64,000 nt of DNA from Cylindrodendrum hubeiense (lineage: Eukaryota; Ascomycota; Sordariomycetes; Hypocreales; Nectriaceae). The notes under the pieces were generated by a model that was given only the letters and a program-made list of their open reading frames with translations, did not search any database and was not told the DNA's origin. This document shows positions 1 to 10,090 of this stretch, one piece after another. Position 1 is the first letter of the stretch; each line of letters starts with the position of its first letter. A program made the translations under genes and the position numbers. Where the stretch lies: the NCBI GenBank assembly GCA_014621425.1, contig JAANBB010000103.1:42028-106027 (forward strand), written 5' to 3'.

Positions 1-65
1 TTAGTCTTGTTGCTCGTTGACTCTGAATACTGGATATCTTGCCCAGTGCATCCTCGACCGAAACC

Positions 66-1157
66 ATGCCTTCCCTTCAGAGCCATCTCTCTTTCGCCCT
101 CACCCTCGCCCTTGTCCTTCTTTGCATCGTTTCATTCCCGGCCACCGTTACCGCTGCAGATGAGTGTCAGCCCATCACCTGGGAAGCCACGGATAAGCGT
201 CGTGCAGTCGCCGCGGATCTTACGTCAACCAAGGCAGCTCGTCCTACATTCACCTATAGCGTGCCCAAAGTGAACAAGTATGAGCCTGGAGATGTTAACT
301 GCCGTGACTAGGGCAAGACGTACAAGACTGTCAACTATTACTCTTGCAAGAAGATGGCCATCAAGTATGGGATTGATATCGAATTGTTTTTGAAATTGAA
401 CCCGATACTGGATCCGGACTGTGAGGACATCAACCCATACACACAGTACTGTATAGCTGGATGTAAGGCCTCTTTACTCTTATTCTGAAACTCTGGCAGG
501 CTTGGCTATTGATGACTCATAGTTATCGAACCAAAACGAGCCTTCGACGGTCACTGTGGCCCCAAGCACGGCAACGCTACTTGTGTGGGAACAGGCAAGG
601 CTTGCTACAATTCACAGACTTGGACCTGCGGTAACTCAGAGTATGTCAACTAGACGCCCCTAACTTCAAGAGTCCCCTTTAATGATGATTTGTAGCAAGG
701 ACTGCGCTCCCGGTGTTTGTTACGAGGGACTTTGCCCCAGCCACGCGGTCTACACGACCGACGGGAAATGCGGCCAAGACCACGGCATGCGCATCTGCGC
801 CGGCAAATGGGGCGAGTGCTGCAACAACCACGGCGAGTGCGGCACTGGCACTGACTACTGCAGCCAGGGGAAGTGTCAGTTGGGCCAGTGCACAAACGCA
901 AATGCCACGACGGTCGAGGACCAGCTCAATTTTCCCTGGTTAGTGGGCAACACGACCGACGGAACGTGTGGCGGCCGCAAGGGGTTCACGTGCGATGTCG
1001 TGTGTGGGAATTGTTGCAACAAGAACGGTTACTGCGGTTCCCTCCCCGCAGACTGTGGCAAAGGATGGTAAGTTTCCATGTTTGTTAATAAGAGGAAGCT
1101 ATAATACTGACCTAACGTCGTAGTCAATCAAAGTTTGGAAAGTGTGGTTTAGCATAG
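66..1157 (+). pseudogene. LysM and chitin-binding (hevein-type) secreted protein, broken by one nonsense codon
   Basis: Four exons are inferred: 66-462, 523-640, 696-1067 and 1124-1157. Together they give 307 codons with frame kept across every junction. The N-terminus is a clear signal peptide (hydrophobic residues about 9-34). A LysM module follows and ends in the usual GFIEP. Then come two cysteine-rich chitin-binding type 1 modules with the typical CCN...YCG spacing. Proteins of this family bind chitin outside the cell, as wall proteins or effectors that hide chitin. The only lesion seen is TAG at 309-311 (codon 82), directly after the conserved Cys-Arg-Asp at the start of the LysM, where homologues carry an aromatic or similar residue. 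An alternative is a 42-nt in-frame intron, 270-311, that ends exactly on this TAG, but it would delete the conserved cysteine. A recent nonsense allele is preferred. Confidence 0.75.
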
Positions 1158-1501
1158 ATAGCCAGCTTGAGTAAGATGTCGGAAAACCCGGGATATAGCC
1201 ACTATATTATTCCAGTGAATCATGATTTAGCCTGGCAGCTCAAGGTGATGGTTGGTCAAAGTAATCTGGAAGTGTGAGGCAGTTCATAAGGAAGATGCGC
1301 CTTGCACTGCACCCTCCATCCCTTAGATTCGAGTTTTTCTTACGTCTGGAACTATGTACCTCACAAGGCAAGAGGTGCAATGGGGCTGCCAATCATGCTT
1401 TATACGAGCAACTTCAATTGAGTGCGATTAATCGCCTATACAGTCTCAACAACAAAATTGAAATATACCACACTTCCTCAATAACATCGATATCCGCCCC
1501 T
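1158..1501. other. intergenic gap, convergent
   Basis: This gap lies between the ends of two convergent genes. It should hold both 3' untranslated regions. No RNA gene, repeat or convincing small ORF was seen. Confidence 0.6.
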
Positions 1502-2221
1502 CTAGTTAATCTGAGGCAGATAAGGCGGATAATAAGGTGGCGCAGGAGGCGGCCCATCCACCGAGTCTCGCCAAGTTTTGGGGGGCTCCTGCCGTGTTCT
1601 AATATCTTGAATCCATTCATGCTCCTCCTTGATCCAGAGCTTGTTCGCCATAAGGGGGTCGACCTCGACCACCAACTTTGTTTCTTCCGGCAGTGATCCG
1701 CCCTCCCACATACCCAGAATCGACAATGCGTTTTGGCGAAGACCCATGAGCACGGGGTGCAGGGTCGTCACATAGTCGTGGATGGTAACATACGGTGTAT
1801 GCAAAGCCTGAACTTCCAAGGGCGCTAGGTTCTTTGGACGATTCTCCCCACAGCACCGTGCCAAGATTGTGCGCCCTCTGAATGGCTCATAAACACAATT
1901 TGGATCGTCCCGGTCTGCGTGTTCGTGGTTGCAGCGCCAGCCCTCCTCACAGTCACTTAACGGTAGTATAGAGACAGATACAGATGACACCCGGGGCTCT
2001 GTCAGCGACTCTTGCGAGATGGGGTGCCAGCTTGTACCGCCTGTTGTTTGGCGGAAATAGGGTTCGCGGGGTCCTTCTGGATTGGCAGCATCCTCAAGGA
2101 CGAAGATGCTAGTTTCCAGAGGGCCTCCGAGGGACCAGAAAAGGCGATTGATGACGTTGGTGTTCTTGGCTGAATTACCAGCCAAGCGGGATTCCTTAAA
2201 GGAGGGCAAGGGGTCAGACAT
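1502..2221 (-). CDS. orphan 239-aa protein of unknown function
   Basis: A single uninterrupted reading frame runs from ATG at 2221 to TAA at 1502 and encodes 239 residues. I do not recognise the family. There is no signal peptide and no membrane segment. The middle holds a small Cys/His-rich stretch (DCEEGWRCNHEH, then a further Cys about ten residues on). The C-terminus is proline and tyrosine rich (PPPAPPYYPPYLPQ). Composition is that of a soluble intracellular protein. Its promoter side, 66-120 bp upstream of the start, contains one copy of a 55-bp sequence repeated about 470 bp further upstream. Length and intact frame support a real gene; function is open. Confidence 0.6.
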   Translation of the reverse strand: MSDPLPSFKESRLAGNSAKNTNVINRLFWSLGGPLETSIFVLEDAANPEGPREPYFRQTTGGTSWHPISQESLTEPRVSSVSVSILPLSDCEEGWRCNHEHADRDDPNCVYEPFRGRTILARCCGENRPKNLAPLEVQALHTPYVTIHDYVTTLHPVLMGLRQNALSILGMWEGGSLPEETKLVVEVDPLMANKLWIKEEHEWIQDIRTRQEPPKTWRDSVDGPPPAPPYYPPYLPQIN

Positions 2222-2286
2222 AGCGACGATTGACGGAGAATAAGTGTTGAGGATGGGAAAATGAATTTTAATGCGAGAGCGAGGTT

Positions 2287-2341
2287 CGGTTGTGGACTTA
2301 GTGGCACTCCAATTTGAAGTCTGCTTGGTCCAGGCGGTGTC
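2287..2341 (+). repeat. 55-bp direct repeat, copy 1
   Basis: This segment matches 2755-2809 at 52 of 55 positions in the same orientation. It lies just upstream of the minus-strand orphan gene starting at 2221, so it sits in its promoter or 5' leader. Confidence 0.85.
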
Positions 2342-3057
2342 AGCTCGGCAGCATGGAAATGTCGTATCATCTGCCGATGTGTGGAACCACCCAACTTGAA
2401 ACTGTCATTGTGCGTGCTGGTGTGGATACTAAATATGTTATATCACTGGCTGCTTGACGCGAGGGCTGAGGTTGGCGCTGCTTTGACCAGGCTCTACTGC
2501 ACGGTATATACGAACAACCAACAACCAACAACCAACAACGAACAAAAACAGTAACGTCCGAGTTCTGCACTGGCAATTCGCGACCGACATGTCCATTAAA
2601 ATGTAGTGGATTGGGGCTGAGGGTCTCGGCTCCCTTCCTGCTCGTTAATAATGCTCAATGAAACAGGAAATACGAGGTCACCGGATCCTCCGAACCCGTC
2701 AACATGGAGCATAGCGTTCTTCCATTCTGTCAGCTTCTGTCAACAGATAGGTCACGGTTGTGGATTTAGTGGCACTCCAATTTGAAGTCGGCTTGGTGCA
2801 GGCGGTGTCGTTTCTTGTCATCCTAACTTGCATGGTAGAGGCAGCTACCAAAATGTCTCAATCACGGCATCTAGGGAATGAAATTTGTTGCTATATATTG
2901 ATGTGGTTAAGTCGGCCCTCCTATAATGCATCAATCTGGTCCTCAGGAGCCCCTTCAATACATTCCTTCATCATTAAGCTGATACTTTGTCTCCACTCTC
3001 GTTCGTGACTTTTACATTCCCTAAGCGTTCAACCTGTGGCTTGGCCCGGCCTTCATA
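2342..3057. other. intergenic region with the second repeat copy
   Basis: Apart from the repeat copy at 2755-2809 and an A/C-rich run near 2508-2545 built of repeated ccaacaa units, nothing recognisable was seen. The reading frame at 2760-3008 begins inside the repeat and does not look like a protein. Confidence 0.5.
2755..2809 (+). repeat. 55-bp direct repeat, copy 2
   Basis: This is the second copy of the repeat at 2287-2341, 468 bp away, differing at three positions. No gene follows this copy, so it may mark a lost tandem duplicate of the neighbouring promoter or gene. Confidence 0.85.
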
Positions 3058-3228
3058 ATGGCTCGCATTCACTACATGACACACCTTCTTACACTCATTT
3101 ACTTTTCGCTCCTTAACCCTTCTCTGGTTCTAGCTCAGTACTTCCAGAGATCCCAGTACATCAATGTGACCCTGCCAAACAATGCGGGCTTCACATCATC
3201 GTCCTCATTTCTACTGGCGAGATCATGA
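3058..3228 (+). CDS. possible small secreted peptide, 56 aa
   Basis: A short frame from ATG at 3058 to TGA at 3226-3228 encodes 56 residues. The first 26 form a convincing signal peptide with a hydrophobic core and a small-residue cleavage site (SLVLA before Q). The rest is about 30 residues with no cysteine, ending in a serine-rich run. It could be a tiny secreted peptide, the first exon of a larger gene, or the remnant of one. Nothing further downstream extends it convincingly. The evidence is the signal-like N-terminus only. Confidence 0.25.
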   Translation: MARIHYMTHLLTLIYFSLLNPSLVLAQYFQRSQYINVTLPNNAGFTSSSSFLLARS

Positions 3229-3476
3229 GATATGTCACAGATGCACGACCTGGAAGTTGGAGGCCACGTTGAATCGAAGCAAACCAAGCATTTAAACCCG
3301 CGTTCTTTTGAATCGCAGAAATAGGGGAGACAAATAAGGCTAGACTATACAGAGCTCAGTTTCGTGATGAAGCGTGAGGATGCTGGAGTTTCCCCTTCCC
3401 CGACTTCCTTCACAGCCAGATGCGAATAGTAAATAATGACAATTTGCGATGCAAACAACCAATCAAAGCAAAGCTT
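3229..3476. other. spacer before the tRNA gene
   Basis: No supported feature. The minus-strand frame 3345-3551 runs into the tRNA and is an artefact of it. Confidence 0.5.
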
Positions 3477-3550
3477 GGTTCCGTGGTCTAGCTGGTTATG
3501 GCATCTCGTTAACACCGAGAAGGTCCCCGGTTCGAGCCCGGGCGGAATCA
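3477..3550 (+). tRNA. tRNA-Val (anticodon AAC)
   Basis: The 74-nt sequence folds into a standard cloverleaf. The acceptor stem GGTTCCG pairs with CGGAATC with one G-U pair. The anticodon stem TCTCG/CGAGA encloses the loop TTAACAC, which puts AAC in the anticodon position and reads valine GUU (and, with inosine, GUC/GUA) codons. The internal B box reads GGTTCGAGCCC at 3530-3540. There is no intron and no encoded CCA, as is normal for a nuclear gene. Confidence 0.95.
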
Positions 3551-3552
3551 CA

Positions 3553-3565
3553 TTTTTGCTTTTTT
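3553..3565 (+). terminator. RNA polymerase III T-run terminator
   Basis: Runs of five and six T residues (3553-3557 and 3560-3565) start three bases after the tRNA-Val gene, the expected Pol III termination signal. Confidence 0.8.
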
Positions 3566-4246
3566 ATTGAACAGAGCCAACTTCTCAGGAAGACAGATTC
3601 GGGTTTATCATGCAAACAGGCGATAGATAGACAGCACATCAAGCATCCTCTGCTTCATTACTCACATTCCGTGATGTATTGGGGGAATGGCTAGTATTTG
3701 GATGCGTACGCGCCAACCTGAAGTGGGTACTCTCATTTTCATCAGCCTACGTAAATTTAACTCTCCCCAGAGACATTGTCGAATTAAAATGCAACAGCTC
3801 TCATACTTTATCGTGGGGTGGTGCAAGACGCATTAGAAAACATAAGAACCAGATGAGGGAGATTGGTAGTGGCTGTGGTAGTGATGATCCGCCCGCAACG
3901 TTGAAGAGGGTCGAGTCTGCGAATAATGAAGATGAATAAGTGCAAAGGATTAATCATACGACCTCACAGTATCGATTGATCAGATGAAGCACAAATAACT
4001 GCCACAAGTAGGAACCCTTAAAATTTTCAATTCAGAAAGGCCAAAGGACGTTGCCAAGATGCCGCGGACGATAATCGTGGAGGGAGATAAACAGTCTGAC
4101 CTGCTCCCCCTCACCACAATGTCTAACTGGGCTGAGCCAATCGTCCTGAAGTGAGGAACTGCCTATTGAAGGCATTCCGCCGTAGACTCCTTCATACCAA
4201 AGCACGGGATGCATCGTACCCCAAAAGTCCAAAGATCCCTCACACA
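3566..4246. other. intergenic region
   Basis: No gene is supported. The 86-codon plus-strand frame at 3679-3939 shows no domain, signal peptide or composition that argues for a protein. Confidence 0.5.
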
Positions 4247-5122
4247 CTATTCATCCCAAGCATGCAATGCGTCGCCCATCTCGCCATAATCACACTTCCA
4301 TACTCCAGGGCTCTGCTTCGGAAACTGACTGCGAAAGCCAACCATACGCTGAGCTCGCGGACTCAGAGTATCGACAATTTTCTTTTTAACAAGGAACGGA
4401 TGTGCTTCTTCAGGAGTTAGGTATGATGCCTGAATGACGACGCTGAGGGCCCTTCTCTTGAAGTCTTTGGTCCTATTGGACCCGCCACAATGTACAATCT
4501 TCCCGGTCAAAAAGCAAGCGTCGCCCACATTCATTTCTATTGGAATGGTATCCTCTTCAGTTCCGTTCTGATTAAAATCATCCCACTTGTGGCTTCCAGG
4601 AATAACTCGAGTAGCCCCATTCTCGTCTGTGAACTCGGTGAGGGCTATGATAAAGTTAATCGCGGCCTCGGGTGCGCTAGGGCCACAATGTGTAAAAACA
4701 GGGTATTGCCACTGGTCACGGTGCAAAGGTTGAGCCTTGCTACCGGGCCCAATTTCGATGACCTGGGCCGAGTTCAGCCAGTATGTACCAGAATCCTCCA
4801 AGAAAATCTTTTCACACAACTGGTGGACAAAGTCGCTATCAAGAAAATCTTCGCGGAAGGTCTTGCTGATTGTGGTGAGGCCGGTCAGGCGCTTTGTGTT
4901 GTAGCCATGGAAGTCCTTCAGCCAGTCGTCGGGGACCTTGGAACCCACTCCCATCTGGTCCATGCTAGGCTGGATCTCTTCGTTGATACGACGAATTTGA
5001 TCCGGTGACATGAGCTCTTTGATGATGACAGCCGCATCCTCACGGATTATTTTGAGAGCAGCCTCATAACCTTCTCTGGCCTTGACTTCTCGCACCTTGC
5101 CTGTCTTCGCGTTGGTAGCCAT
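4247..5122 (-). CDS. phytanoyl-CoA dioxygenase (PhyH) family Fe(II)/2-oxoglutarate oxygenase
   Basis: A single exon from ATG at 5122 encodes 291 residues, the usual length of fungal PhyH-type oxygenases such as FtmOx1-like enzymes. The iron ligands are visible as H134 and D136 (in QPLHRDQWQY) and a distal H211 (KIVHCGG). R223 or R224 follows and can hold 2-oxoglutarate. The conserved TRVIPGSHKW segment lies at 171-180. Known members hydroxylate, epoxidise or desaturate small molecules, often in secondary metabolism, while consuming 2-oxoglutarate and oxygen. The substrate cannot be read from the sequence. No polyketide, peptide or terpene synthase lies nearby. It sits in the same orientation as a second, unrelated 2-oxoglutarate oxygenase 0.9 kb upstream. 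Confidence 0.85.
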   Translation of the reverse strand: MATNAKTGKVREVKAREGYEAALKIIREDAAVIIKELMSPDQIRRINEEIQPSMDQMGVGSKVPDDWLKDFHGYNTKRLTGLTTISKTFREDFLDSDFVHQLCEKIFLEDSGTYWLNSAQVIEIGPGSKAQPLHRDQWQYPVFTHCGPSAPEAAINFIIALTEFTDENGATRVIPGSHKWDDFNQNGTEEDTIPIEMNVGDACFLTGKIVHCGGSNRTKDFKRRALSVVIQASYLTPEEAHPFLVKKKIVDTLSPRAQRMVGFRSQFPKQSPGVWKCDYGEMGDALHAWDE

Positions 5123-6000
5123 TGGATGAGAGAAAGAAAGAAGTAGAGTAAGTGTATGGATTTATGGTATTGTAGCACCTAGAGAGAGTTTGAGTCGGAG
5201 AAAGTTGCAGATTGCATTGGCTCTCGGAGAGTGTTGGTCATTACACCAAGTAGAGCTTGGTCAGTTTATATCATCCTGGATACGAGAAAAGCGAAGTTGC
5301 ATCATCACTTTTGTCCTTCCACTGTCTGCCGGTCGGGAAGATTTCGGCCAACGAGCTGCCTTGTTAAATTACATTGTGGTGGAGTACATGGGACAAATTG
5401 CTATGTAGAACTGAGGCGCTTGCTTGAGTTGTCATGTACCGAGGACTTCGTCGATGGCACGTAATGCAGTTGGGGATAGGGTCTGTCACAAAGTCGGCGT
5501 CAGTATGCCAGGCATTATCATGTTACTATATACAACGATCATTCGATGATCAGGCTCTCACTACCTTCTCGAGATGGAATAGGTACTACCGAAGACTTAA
5601 ACAACGTCCTAATCCACTCTGGCCAACTACATCACTGGCCATGATAAATCACTCATACAGCAGCATGATGCAATCAATCCGTCATTCTTAAATGCAGGTT
5701 GCTCTAATTCTGCATGCAGCTTCAGCTGTCAATCACAGTCCCCGTTGGCAGACGGACATATCGTCACTGGATGTCATAGCCGTGTCATGATCTGATTTGC
5801 GTTGCGTTTATGTCTCAGTTCTTTCACCCGTGAAGCCTTCGATTTCATCACGATGTATCGGCAGATTCTGATGTCATGAAACTAGGGCATCAGTTCCCCA
5901 GCTCCCTGCATATAGCCACGGTCTCAAAATGAACAGCCAGATGGCAATTTAAGTACATCTTCCCTTTATCTCATGCACCCTTTCCCATCAGATGGGCCAT
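5123..6000. other. intergenic region between two oxygenase genes
   Basis: It should hold the promoter of the PhyH gene and the 3' end of the upstream oxygenase gene. No further gene or repeat was recognised. Confidence 0.5.
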
Positions 6001-7085
6001 TTAAACTTCTAAAACCTCAGACATTTCCGGGGTTTCAGGTTGACCCACTGCTTCATCTGTGCTCTGCTCTGCAAGGGTCTGCTTCAACTTTTTGTATTGC
6101 AACTCCATGGCATTTGCCGTGAATTGCTCTCCCGTGACCAAGGGATATTTCTTTTTGGGTCCCTGAATCAACGCGTCTTTGCACGGTTGGTTGAAAAAGG
6201 CAATGCTATATCTCTCCCCATAGTAATCCCCGTCCTCCTCGGGTGCTTTGACGCGGTGGAACGTGCTCTTGAAGCGGTCATCCGACCAACTCATTAAAAG
6301 ATCCCCTATGTTGCAGATGATACTCCCTGGTTCAAATATAACCTTTGTCCAAGCCTCTCCAGACGCCCAATCTGTAACCACCTCCCGGCCAGGGCATATC
6401 TCCAGTCCACACTGATCTCCTCGTTGGAAAAGAAGTGTCAAAAGGTCCCAGTCAGCATGGGCCCCAGCCCGATGGTAGGTCTTGCCGTCATTACTCTTGG
6501 GGGTTTCAAAATAGTGCAGGAGCCGAAGGACAGATTGGCAGTTCGGCTTGGAGATGTCGTGCGCTTTGACGAAGAAGTCGTCCTGGAACCCTAATCCTCT
6601 CGCAAAACAAATCATCAACTTCTCAGATACGGTCTGGAGAATATGCATAAAGTCCAGCGCCTTCGTTTCAAAACCCGAGACGTACTGATCCGAGATCCAC
6701 ATGTCCTTCATATTTTCTCCAAACTGGAGCTGATATGATTCTTTCTGGTCGGGTGCGCCAGTGGATGGACGAATCTGCGAGCGACATTCGTATCCAACGT
6801 TGCGGGGGTTCCAAGGGACAGTGCGTTTGGCCGTTTCGGGCAGCGAGAAAAAAGCCTCGGAAGTAGAAAACATAGCGTCTACTTTTGTTTGGGGGATGCC
6901 ATGGTCGACAATGGCGAAGAAGCCAACATTTTCAGCTGCCGCGCATAGTTGTTCTGTGACTTCGTCAATGCGGGTTTCAAAGTTTCTGAGAGAGATCTGA
7001 ATGAAATACGTTAGCTCATGTCGTTGAGAGAAGATATATCAGGTCAAACCTGGGGAATCGAGCGTTCAGCGTATTTAGTCGCCAT
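6001..7085 (-). CDS. isopenicillin N synthase-like 2-oxoglutarate/Fe(II) oxygenase
   Basis: Two exons, 7050-7085 and 6001-6996, encode 343 residues. The first exon carries only 12 codons and ends in phase 0 before ISLRNF. This start was chosen because it restores the N-terminal strand typical of the family, while the first ATG inside exon 2 (6873) would remove the conserved GFFAIVDHGIP. The iron triad is H192, D194 (GAHADWD) and H259 (STFHRV). R274 and S276 (RYS) form the 2-oxoglutarate pocket. The family hydroxylates, desaturates or closes rings on small molecules, and many fungal members are uncharacterised. The last 30 residues are acidic and poorly conserved-looking. The substrate is unknown. 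Confidence 0.88.
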
Positions 7086-7563
7086 ATCGCAGGGATGCCG
7101 GGAACGAAAGGGGAAGGGGTGATTTCGCAGCTTCTTCGAGCTATTCCAAGTTGGCCTGTGGGAGCGAGCCGATGAGTTGAATGGAATGGTTTGCCAACTT
7201 GAGCCAGCAATTCCACCATCCAACATGTCGGTTCTGTGATGACGTATGCAGTAGTACCGCAGAGGCGGGGAAGTAAGACAAGATAAGCCATGACCAGTAA
7301 CCTGTCGGCCGAGGCCGAGAGATCGGGCAGAGCCGAGTCCAATCAGGCTCGAGATATTTTTGGTTAAGCCCGAATACTTGCGTCGGATAATCTTGCCATC
7401 TTGGACTGCCGACAGTGCGGTAATTTTATTTGATTCTTGATACGGTCCTCTCTTATCTCGTCTGGGTCCTTCTCGCAGCCCGCTGCATGGTAGAAGCGCG
7501 GAACCGAGGATTCCCAATGCCAATCAGGTTTGCCTAGTCAGAACCATGAGATCATGCTGATGA
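7086..7563. other. promoter region of the IPNS-like gene
   Basis: This lies between the oxygenase start and the end of the sugar transporter, both on the minus strand. The overlapping minus frames here are not protein-like. Confidence 0.45.
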
Positions 7564-9387
7564 TTACTTAAAACGCCTGGTGGGCTTCTTGGAGGCAAAA
7601 AGAGCATCCATTTCGACTGCTGTGAGACCTCTGAATTCAGGAACTTCAAACCAAGCCCAAACCAAGCTCAGCAGACTGAGCCCGACCCACACAAATGCAG
7701 CCTTTGCACCCAAATTTGCTAAGTATCAATGTTAGTTAAATTTGCAATATTACAAACTATCATCGTACTATAGCTGGGAAGCTTACCTTCGTCGGTGTTG
7801 ATTAAATACGGTGTGATGAAATTAAGTATCCAGCTTGTCAAGGCATTTGTAATAGTAGCGAGGCCTTGAGTGCGAGATCGCAATTCCAGAGAGCTGACCT
7901 CTGCACAAATGACCCAACTAGCCGCACCAATCGTTGGGGCATAGACCACTTGAGCGAAGTTCATCGTATACCCGATGTAGTATAGAGCTGCTGTGGCAGA
8001 GAAACAACCAGCTATGCCAGTAGACATCAAAACAAGGCAATTCAGGACAATCCCAATAAGGATTAATTTTCTTCGTCCTAATTAGTAGTATTTTGTTAGC
8101 TGAAGAACGCCATAGAAGGGAGGGTGTTAAACGAACCGACATATGACATGATCCCCCAAGACAGCATATTACCCACCATAGCGACACCAAATCCAGCCAA
8201 CGCAAGTTTAAATGTCAGGCTATTTGGTAACCCAATGATGCCCAGGAAGTAAAGTGCCTGGGCGTAGAGTGCAATACCGGTGGATTGTTGGACGACAAAC
8301 ATGCCGCAAGAAATCCTAGTCCGACGGAAGTTTGTGCCCTTGAAACAATCCGCATAGGTGGAGCTTCCATGCAAATGATTCAAGACCCGTTCCTGCGTGA
8401 TGGCAGTCTTGATCTCCTCCAAGGCACTGGCGGCTGGGTCCGAGTTTTCTGTCTTGCTGTATAGTCTTTGTAAACTCCTTTCAGCTGCCTCTTCATGTCC
8501 ATTTCTGCAGAGATACCAAGGGCTTTCTGGCATCACCAAAGAAAAGATCAGTACAAAGCAAGGAAATGCCCATTGAGCGGCAAATAGAACTTTGTAAGAC
8601 GAGGGACTAAGGTTTGCAAACCGCGTGTTTCCAATGCCAATCGCTACCATCTGGCCAGCATTGATGAAAAAGTTCACCGCAGCCGTGAGGGTTGGACGTA
8701 AAGGCATGGGAGCGATCTCTGAAGCATACAATGGCGCAAGAGTCAAGAAGAATCCAAGTGCTAGACCGTTAATCTAACAAGGAATGAGCCGTCAGTTTCG
8801 TCATACAACAAATGATCGGAGATCAACTTACAATCTTTCCAGCTAGGAGGGTACCAGCATTGGCAGCAGCATATTCTATCCCCACGCCAACCACAGACAA
8901 AGCTGAGCCTACGATAAAGCCTGCACGCCTACCCCAGAAATCTGCAAGCCAACCGCAGACGACACTTCCTATCGAGATTTAGTAATTATCCTTCGATATG
9001 CAGCCAATCCCAAAGGTAACAAACCTAAAAGCATTCCCAATGAACTCATAGCAGTCCATAATGCATTCCAGTTGGCGGAAATGAGAAGCTCTCCATTGTA
9101 TTCATAGCCGAACACGAGCTTGAAACCTGGCAATGCAGTACTAATAGAGCTAACGCCTTTCGCCAAGTCAGCATAAGTAGCAGAGCTATCAATAGCTGAC
9201 AGAGATGTCTCATACCTATGTCAAAGCCCCAAAGCATTGAGCTCATGCAAGCGCAGGTACTATAGAGAATAATTTTAGGGTTCGCTTTAGCTGAATCCCA
9301 GGCTGAGATGCGCGGGTGTCCTCGATCTTCAACCATCTCCAAAGTTGCTCCATGTTTGAGATCATCGTCTTTGATGTTTAAGGACAT
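7564..9387 (-). CDS. MFS sugar transporter, alpha-glucoside/maltose permease-like
   Basis: Six exons are inferred: 9216-9387, 9025-9156, 8832-8968, 8137-8773, 7787-8077 and 7564-7718. Their total length gives 507 residues with frame kept throughout, and the introns are 56-68 nt. The protein has the sugar-porter layout of twelve membrane segments. Signatures include SMLWGFDIG in the first segment, DFWGRRAGF after segment two, PESPWYLCRNG before the central loop, QQSTGIALYAQALYF in segment seven and VPEFRGLT near the end. These are typical of proton-coupled fungal sugar carriers in the plasma membrane. It is divergent from the GH43 gene, sharing a 700-bp region with XlnR-type sites, so import of sugars released from plant polysaccharide is plausible. 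Exact substrate is not determined. Confidence 0.9.
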
Positions 9388-9848
9388 GTTGGAAGTTATG
9401 AATAGCCGATACGTTCAGAAACGTATCTCAAACTATGTGAGCAGATAGTAGGAAGTAGGATTCACATTTTAGGATAATGGGGTAGATATAAGTCATTATC
9501 TGACGATAATTTGGCAATCAAATGAGCTAGGGAGTCCGTCTTTCCTTGCCTCGGGCAGTTGTTGATCCTGGTGTTCCGGCGGGGCTGCATGGCGTGTCGG
9601 AATATCCGAATTGTTAGAGCTGAGATGACTGGTCTTCACATCTTTCCATGTACGGTCAGGTCTAGACCCAGCTTAACTAAATGGCCACCGGTACATTACT
9701 CGGCATTTAATTGGCATGGACTATGCCTCTGACTAATGAGAACTCAGCTGGGAAAGGCTCTATGGTCTGATCCTGCAGCTTCCCCCGGACAATAGTGGCT
9801 TGTCTACCCTTGATAAATTAGCATACAAGCAATCAGATGCATCTTCAT

Positions 9849-9883
9849 TTAGCCTGAAGACATTCATACCCAACTATTTAGCC
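9849..9883 (-). promoter_or_regulatory. two XlnR-type GGCTAA elements
   Basis: On the minus strand AGGCTAAAT occurs twice, with the GGCTAA cores at 9849-9854 and 9878-9883, that is, 29 bp apart. They lie about 210-240 bp upstream of the GH43 start. XlnR and its relatives activate (hemi)cellulase genes in Aspergillus and Penicillium through GGCTAA/GGCTAR sites. The spacing and the target gene make these good candidates, but binding is inferred. Confidence 0.55.
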
Positions 9884-9912
9884 TAAAGTTCTCCACATCC
9901 ACAACCCGGATT

Positions 9913-9947
9913 CCGGGGAACCCCACATTATATCGGAAAATCCGGGG
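9913..9947 (+). promoter_or_regulatory. two CreA-type sites (CCGGGG)
   Basis: CCGGGG occurs at 9913-9918 and 9942-9947, again 29 bp apart, and fits the SYGGRG consensus of the carbon catabolite repressor CreA. Position between a glycosidase and a sugar transporter fits carbon repression. The motif is short and common, so this is suggestive only. Confidence 0.35.
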
Positions 9948-10090
9948 CTCGGCCGCCAATGTGGTACCCCAGTAATTCTCAATACCGGAACCAAAATAAG
10001 ACATAAAGGACTGTCAAGATTGGCTGGGCCCTGTACTTTTCAATCTGAGGCTATAGAAGGGTTTATCGGACATCCTTCCTTAATATCAAC

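Larger units (their letters stand above)
9388..10090. other. shared divergent promoter of sugar transporter and GH43 genes
   Basis: This 703-bp divergent region contains two GGCTAA elements on the minus strand and SYGGRG-type matches at 9783-9788 (reverse), 9913-9918 and 9942-9947. No gene is present. Confidence 0.6.

Noticed and set aside
3345..3551. Minus-strand 68-codon frame starting MIPPGLEPGT
   Set aside because: It begins inside the tRNA-Val gene read backwards, a well-known annotation artefact.
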